DNA from: Thermoplasmatota archaeon
Lineage (GTDB): Archaea > Thermoplasmatota > Thermoplasmata > UBA10834
Direction: 5' to 3'
Length of the DNA: 8,663 nucleotides
Assembly: GCA_030836605.1 (NCBI GenBank)
Contig: JAUPMC010000093.1
Location: forward strand, 1-8,663
Shown here: in pieces, positions 4,891 to 8,663 of the stretch
How positions within the stretch are numbered: the first letter of the stretch is position 1
Layout: the number at the start of each line of letters is the position of its first letter
Program-made: the position numbers and the translations under genes
The notes under the pieces: model-generated
What the model was told of the DNA's origin: nothing
Databases searched by the model: none
What the model saw: the letters and a program-made list of their open reading frames with translations, nothing else

Positions 4891-6158
4891 GCAGCCTCAC
4901 GAACATAGTCAAGAAGGAGTTCAAGGAGCTGCTCACGAAGAGCACCATCATCCCAGTCATACTGATGGCGTTGCTCTTCGGCTACATGGGGACCATGATT
5001 GGTGACATCGAGGAGGAGGTCATGGCGAAGCCCCTGGTCGGGGTCGTCGACCTCGACGATGGCATCATGTCGGACATGGCCTGCCACGTATTCAACACGA
5101 GCGCGGTCCTGGTGTACAACGGAACGGACGTCGACGCTGGCCTGAGCGAGGTCAAGGAGGGCGGAGGGGTTGCCCTGATAGTCCTGCCCGCGAACTTCTC
5201 GTCCAACATTCTGGACGGTTCGAGAGGGTATGTCGATGTCTATTGGATCATGGAAGGGGCGGGGATGCTGGACTCAGTGTCGTCCGCCTCTGTCGACGCC
5301 CTCCTCCGGTCAATGTCGCACGAGATCGCGTCGTACCTCGTGAGCGAGACGGGCGTGGCGGACCCGGCGTTGGTCTTCACGCCCGTGGAGCGCTTGGACA
5401 CGACCATATTCAAGGACAAGGAGATGGAGGGCATCTCACCTGACTTCATCATCTCAGTCCTCTCCGCCCAGTCGTTCACGGTCCCGTTCATCATAATGAT
5501 GATCACAATCATGGCCGGAGGCATGGTGATATCGTCCATGGGCCTTGAGAAGGAGAACAAGACCCTGGAGACACTGCTCACGCTCCCCGTCAGCAGGAGA
5601 TCCATCGTGTCCGGCAAGCTGGTCGCGAGCGCGCTCGTGGGGCTCGTGATGGCGGGCATCTACATGATCGGGTTCAATTACTACATGACATCGCTCGAGA
5701 TGTCCGCCGAGATGGACCTGTCCCAGTACGGGCTGGACCTCGGCCCAGTCGACTACCTGCTCGTTGGGGTCTCCGTGTTCGTCAGCCTCCTCGCGGCGCT
5801 CTCGATGTGCATGGTCCTCGGGACCTACGCCAAGAACTACAAGTCCGCGCAGACGCTTACGATGCCCATTACGCTGCTCGTGATAATACCGATGTTCATC
5901 ACGATGTTCAAGGATTTCAGCACGCTTCCGACAGCGCTCCAGGTGTTGCTCTTCGCGATACCGTTCTCCCACCCGATGATGGCCATGAGGGAGCTCATGT
6001 TCGACAACTACGTCATGGTCCTGGGAGGCATCGCGTACGTCACCGTGTTCGCCCTGGTCATGATAGCCGTCACGGTGTGGATATTCAACACGGACCGGCT
6101 CCTGACCGGGAGCACGAAGGGGATTGGCCTCGCGAAGCTCTTCGGGAAGAGGAAGTGA
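4887..6158 (+). CDS. ABC-2 type transporter permease, NatB-like
   Basis: The 423-aa membrane subunit pairs with the ATPase encoded just upstream. An amphipathic start (VKKEFKELLTK) leads into membrane helix 1 (about 20-39). A large external domain (about 40-195) follows, and then a cluster of helices at about 197-218, 243-265, 290-311, 325-342, 350-362 and 377-400. The cytoplasmic coupling loop carries the family hallmark EKENKTLETLLTLPVSRR (221-238). ABC-2 permeases of this architecture include NatB-type exporters, and related ones extrude sodium, drugs or peptides; the substrate here cannot be told. The start ATG overlaps the ATPase stop, with GGTGA and GAGG upstream inside that gene. The gene ends 51 nt from the convergent YkgJ-type gene, with no obvious T-rich terminator between them. 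Confidence 0.94.
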   Translation: MSSLTNIVKKEFKELLTKSTIIPVILMALLFGYMGTMIGDIEEEVMAKPLVGVVDLDDGIMSDMACHVFNTSAVLVYNGTDVDAGLSEVKEGGGVALIVLPANFSSNILDGSRGYVDVYWIMEGAGMLDSVSSASVDALLRSMSHEIASYLVSETGVADPALVFTPVERLDTTIFKDKEMEGISPDFIISVLSAQSFTVPFIIMMITIMAGGMVISSMGLEKENKTLETLLTLPVSRRSIVSGKLVASALVGLVMAGIYMIGFNYYMTSLEMSAEMDLSQYGLDLGPVDYLLVGVSVFVSLLAALSMCMVLGTYAKNYKSAQTLTMPITLLVIIPMFITMFKDFSTLPTALQVLLFAIPFSHPMMAMRELMFDNYVMVLGGIAYVTVFALVMIAVTVWIFNTDRLLTGSTKGIGLAKLFGKRK

Positions 6159-6209
6159 GCGGCACCAGGAGGGACACCGAGCCGTCGCAGATCAGGCCCG
6201 ACGACGGTT

Positions 6210-6494
6210 TCATCCAGGCTCGTCCCCGAAACGGTATCCACAGGGAAGGTGCATCTGCTCAGAGGGTGACCGGGGGTACTTCCTGCACTGGAGTGGCCTC
6301 AAGGCGTGGACGCGGCACTTGGGTCTCCCAGAGCTGTCGCGTGTAAGGAGCGGGCATTTGACCAGGAACTCGCAACACGCGCCACACATGTTGCACTCCC
6401 CTGTCCTCGATTTGTCCACAGGGAGCACCAGGCTTGTAGCGAACCTGAGGACCTTCCCGTCGAACGGGCCGTTCTTCTTGCGCTGCTCATCCAT
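6210..6494 (-). CDS. YkgJ family cysteine-cluster protein
   Basis: The product is a small protein of 94 aa with eight cysteines. CNMCGACC (34-41) is the CxxCGxCC hallmark of the YkgJ family, followed by C47, C60 (PKCRVH), C70 (RPLQCRKYP) and C85 (HLPCGYRF), in the order the family shows. Such proteins are thought to bind a metal, iron-sulfur or zinc, but their reaction is not established. ATG at 6494 is chosen because a TATA-like box (minus strand TATTTTA, 6530-6524) lies about 33 nt upstream, giving a near-leaderless transcript. GTG at 6512 is also in frame, but has no ribosome-binding site and lies only about 15 nt from that box. The gene is convergent with the ABC permease and divergent from the acetyltransferase. 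Open frames on the plus strand over this region have no recognisable content. Confidence 0.88.
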   Translation of the reverse strand: MDEQRKKNGPFDGKVLRFATSLVLPVDKSRTGECNMCGACCEFLVKCPLLTRDSSGRPKCRVHALRPLQCRKYPRSPSEQMHLPCGYRFGDEPG

Positions 6495-6523
6495 GGAGAC
6501 AGTGGGTGACACTTGTGCATCCG

Positions 6524-6530
6524 TAAAATA
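6524..6530 (-). promoter_or_regulatory. Putative TATA box of the YkgJ-type gene
   Basis: The minus strand reads TATTTTA in GC-richer surroundings. Transcription about 25-27 nt downstream falls near 6500, a few nucleotides before the ATG at 6494, consistent with a near-leaderless mRNA. Confidence 0.45.
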
Positions 6531-6567
6531 GCTTCGTTCCAGTTTGCGGGATCAATCAGTCGTCGAC

Positions 6568-6576
6568 ATCTCTTTA
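6568..6576 (+). promoter_or_regulatory. Possible weak promoter element of the GNAT gene
   Basis: TCTCTTTAC is the only T/A-rich stretch suitably placed, centred about 34 nt before the ATG at 6606. There is no Shine-Dalgarno before that ATG, so a near-leaderless transcript would make sense. The match to a TATA box is poor. Confidence 0.25.
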
Positions 6577-6605
6577 CCCGCGACATACCATCGGGGCGAG
6601 TGGCC

Positions 6606-7049
6606 ATGAACCCCGAAGCCATCATGATCAGGAGGACAGAGGACCTCGACGCGATGAAGGCGCTGTGCGTGAGCGCTGGACTCGACATGGCGGAGGGGCC
6701 GCTCGAAGGCGTGGTCGTCGCGTACGGAGCCTACCTGGGAGACAAGCTCGTAGGCTGCGCGACGCTGCAGTTCGCTGACGGAGGACACTTCTTGGAGTAT
6801 GTGGCCGTCGACGCCAGCGTGAGGAGCAGAGGGATAGGGGCGTCGCTCGTCGCCAAGATAGAGGAAGAAGCTAGGGCGAGAGGGATGAGTGACCTCTGGG
6901 CCAAGGCGAAGGCCCCGGTGTTCTACGAGAGAATTGGGTTCAGGGTGCTCACGGAGGGTGAGCGGGGACCGAAGAACCTCGACACATGCCAGACCTGCCC
7001 TCAGTTCCGCTCGACGTGCTTCCCTGCCATCGTCGTGAAGCTGCTTTGA
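6606..7049 (+). CDS. GNAT family N-acetyltransferase with C-terminal cysteine cluster
   Basis: The 147-aa product is a single GNAT domain. The acetyl-CoA binding motif is VAVDASVRSRGIGASLV (66-82), with R73-S-R-G76-I-G78 as the R/QxxGxG pyrophosphate loop, and FYERIGF (106-112) provides the conserved tyrosine region near the C-terminus. It would transfer an acetyl group from acetyl-CoA to an amine; the acceptor is unknown. After the catalytic fold comes C128-x2-C131-P-x5-C138-FP, a three-cysteine cluster that is not part of the core GNAT fold and suggests metal binding or redox control. The start is taken as ATG at 6606. GTG at 6600 and ATG at 6624 are in-frame alternatives, and none has a good ribosome-binding site. 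The gene is divergent from the YkgJ-type Cys-cluster gene, with 111 nt between starts. Confidence 0.9.
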   Translation: MNPEAIMIRRTEDLDAMKALCVSAGLDMAEGPLEGVVVAYGAYLGDKLVGCATLQFADGGHFLEYVAVDASVRSRGIGASLVAKIEEEARARGMSDLWAKAKAPVFYERIGFRVLTEGERGPKNLDTCQTCPQFRSTCFPAIVVKLL

Positions 7050-7070
7050 GGGAGGCTCGGCCACTCATCG

Positions 7071-7104
7071 GGTTCCAGCAAAGGGGACCGCAGTCGCGGG
7101 AACC
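7071..7104 (+). other. Inverted repeat downstream of the GNAT gene
   Basis: GGTTCC (7071-7076) and GGAACC (7099-7104) are perfect complements with 22 nt between. An alternative inner hairpin is CCGC-AGTC-GCGG (7088-7099). It starts 22 nt after the stop codon and may shape the mRNA 3' end. No T-run follows directly, so I do not call a terminator. Confidence 0.3.
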
Positions 7105-7196
7105 TATGGACATAATTGGGCATTCTTGAGTACTGACTCCTGAACAAGATTAACTACTCGGCGGTCGTTTCCGGCTCAGAGCAGACATACGCGCGG

Positions 7197-8564
7197 ATGC
7201 GCGATCGGGGGGAACGAGTCTTGGGATTCGAGGGGGTCAAGAGGGCGCTCCTATGCGCCATTGTGACAGCGTCGATGATTGCACTCGCGGCGGGTTCCAC
7301 GCTCTCTGTGGGATATGGCAATCAGCAGGACACGAGGGGGGCTGCGATTACCTCAGAGGACGATGCCCCGCACGACTGGACTATCGCGATGTACTGGGCG
7401 AGTGACAACAGTCTCGACGAGTACACGGAGCCCGTCATAAAGCTCTGGCGGGAGAGCCTCGAGAACACTGATGACATATCTCTGTGCGTGTTCATCGACA
7501 GACTCGAGCTGCCAGCGAACATCAGTACGCTCACCGAGGACGGCTGGGAGGAGAAGGTCAGCCTCGGAGAGGTCAACTCGTCGTCTCCGGACACGCTCGC
7601 CATGTTCATCGAATACGCGCTGACGGAGCCTTCCCTGGCATCCGACAACTTCATGTTGATAATCCAGGACCACGGGAACGGATACCTGGGCCTATGCAGT
7701 GACGAGGGCTTGCCAGACTCGGACCTGGCCAAGGTCTGGATGTCCATCGACGACCTCGGCGTCGGGATCCGAGCGGGCACGGAAGCCGCCGACAAGGAGA
7801 TAGACATCGTCGCCATGGACGCATGCACCCTGGCCACGGTCGAGATAGCTTACGAGCTGAGGGGAGTAGCCCCGTACCTCGTGGCCTCAGAACTAGGCGT
7901 CCCGTTCGACGGCCTGAACTATATGGCCATGCTCTCTGGGTTCACAGAGAACCCGACCATTGCGCCCTTGGACCTCGCGTGCAAGCTCGTCGACGACTAC
8001 GAAGAATGGTACTCAGCCCCGCTGGGGACGTACCCGGCACTCTACCCGTACATGCAGGACTTCGCGTCGCTGTCTGTCATAGACCTCAACGCGCTTGACC
8101 CGCTCATTGACGCTTTCGCATCGTTCAAGGACGCCGTCACCCCCAAGGTCAACACCCTGGGCAAGTACCTCAAGACGGCCGCGATGCAGGCGGACGTGTC
8201 CCTCTGGATGAACAACATGGGGACGTGGTTCTATCCGGACATACGAATCATGTTCGAGAACCTGTCAACGACCACTGCGGACGCCTACCCCGAAGTCGCG
8301 AAGGCGTGCGAGGACATCCTGGCTGCGGCCGACGCGGCCATATTGCATGACTGGGCCAGCTGGAGGATGCGCGGCCTCGTCACGGGCCTGTCCGTGTTCG
8401 TCTGTCCGTCCACGGGGATATTCGATGTCAACTGGGACACGTTCGACCGGGACTACGACGCAGTCGGACTCGACTTCGTGGAGGACTCAGAGTGGGATGT
8501 CGTGTTGAAGGAGTACTTCTACACGCTGAAGCAGTACGGCAACGCCCCGACGAACGCGAAGTGA
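7197..8564 (+). CDS. Secreted clostripain-like cysteine peptidase (family C11)
   Basis: The 455-aa product belongs to peptidase family C11. The mature domain opens with WTIAMYWASDNSLDEY (61-76), the family's first conserved strand and loop. The catalytic pair is visible as H159 in IIQDHGNGYLG (155-165) and C210 in IVAMDACTLATVEIAYEL (204-221). C11 enzymes cut after basic residues and often mature by internal cleavage. K179, R192 and K200 lie between the two catalytic residues, but no site can be assigned. An N-terminal hydrophobic stretch after KR (about 17-38) looks like a secretion signal, with cleavage plausible near AAGS (31-34); no lipobox or C-terminal sorting signal is seen. ATG at 7197 has no strong Shine-Dalgarno; TTG at 7221 would give a shorter signal region. 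An ATTAAC element about 45 nt upstream may be its promoter. It is likely an extracellular or surface protease, transcribed alone. Confidence 0.93.
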   Translation: MRDRGERVLGFEGVKRALLCAIVTASMIALAAGSTLSVGYGNQQDTRGAAITSEDDAPHDWTIAMYWASDNSLDEYTEPVIKLWRESLENTDDISLCVFIDRLELPANISTLTEDGWEEKVSLGEVNSSSPDTLAMFIEYALTEPSLASDNFMLIIQDHGNGYLGLCSDEGLPDSDLAKVWMSIDDLGVGIRAGTEAADKEIDIVAMDACTLATVEIAYELRGVAPYLVASELGVPFDGLNYMAMLSGFTENPTIAPLDLACKLVDDYEEWYSAPLGTYPALYPYMQDFASLSVIDLNALDPLIDAFASFKDAVTPKVNTLGKYLKTAAMQADVSLWMNNMGTWFYPDIRIMFENLSTTTADAYPEVAKACEDILAAADAAILHDWASWRMRGLVTGLSVFVCPSTGIFDVNWDTFDRDYDAVGLDFVEDSEWDVVLKEYFYTLKQYGNAPTNAK

Positions 8565-8663
8565 GAGCCAGTCTCAGCACGGGGAGACCCGCGAGTCGCC
8601 TGTGAAGCCCCGCGGCCACCTAGCGAGGCTCAGGATAGGCAAGGCGCTCCCGATATGAGATCG
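8565..8663. other. Non-coding tail of the window
   Basis: These 99 nt follow the protease stop codon. A five-base-pair inverted repeat, TGAGA-gccag-TCTCA, spans the stop codon (8562-8576), but it lacks a T-run. The rest is GC-rich, with no recognisable RNA gene or supported start codon. Confidence 0.4.

Noticed and set aside
6124..6531. Plus-strand frame of about 135 codons following the ABC permease
   Set aside because: It overlaps the YkgJ-type gene, whose minus-strand product has the full CxxCGxCC family pattern; the plus-strand product has no recognisable content.
7050..7196. Possible small RNA gene or intrinsic terminator between the GNAT and protease genes
   Set aside because: Short inverted repeats exist, but there is no T-run after them, no clear promoter for an RNA and no recognisable family.
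8565..8663. Open frame after the protease stop codon, and a possible small RNA gene
   Set aside because: The frame merely continues the protease frame after its stop without a start codon or ribosome-binding site, and no known RNA consensus is visible; 99 nt is too short to judge.

Overview
The window looks archaeal. AT-rich TATA-like boxes stand about 25-33 nt upstream of several start codons in otherwise GC-rich DNA. Some genes have almost no leader, while operon-internal genes carry strong GGAGG/GGAGGTG Shine-Dalgarno sites. Coding regions are rich in AGG (Arg) and ATA (Ile) codons. The gene mix (TIGR00725/LOG-like protein, DUF362 protein, NatA/NatB-type exporter, YkgJ-type cysteine-cluster protein, secreted clostripain-like protease) would suit an uncultured Thermoplasmatota-type euryarchaeon. 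That placement is inferred from gene content and style, because no marker gene is present.

Layout. (1) Positions 1-2490, minus strand: a tight four-gene operon read right to left. It encodes a helical/coiled-coil protein (2490-1957), a YdjI-type SPFH/Band-7 protein with three C-terminal zinc ribbons (1952-822), a zinc-ribbon protein with two C-terminal membrane helices (798-46), and the first codons of a further zinc-ribbon protein cut by the window edge (41-1). (2) A divergent promoter region (2491-2607) leads on the plus strand to a TIGR00725/LOG-like protein (2608-3093) and a DUF362 protein (3136-4023). (3) After a strong, palindromic TATA region comes an ABC-2 exporter: ATPase (4171-4890) and permease (4887-6158), overlapping by ATGA. 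(4) A small YkgJ-type Cys-cluster protein (6494-6210, minus) is divergent from a GNAT acetyltransferase (6606-7049, plus). (5) A secreted peptidase C11 (clostripain) homologue (7197-8564, plus) is followed by about 100 nt in which I see no gene.

The most system-like part is the minus-strand operon. An SPFH protein of the YdjI group (COG4260) next to a zinc-ribbon membrane protein recalls the Bacillus subtilis pspA-ydjGHI envelope-stress locus. Here an unrelated-looking helical protein sits in first place, where PspA would be, and every downstream product carries at least one zinc-ribbon or its first CxxC half. I infer a membrane-associated SPFH/zinc-ribbon complex, possibly for membrane stress or membrane microdomain organisation; no substrate or trigger can be read from the sequence. 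The other transcription units appear to be independent housekeeping or accessory functions. I see no tRNA, rRNA, CRISPR array, insertion sequence or other mobile element.
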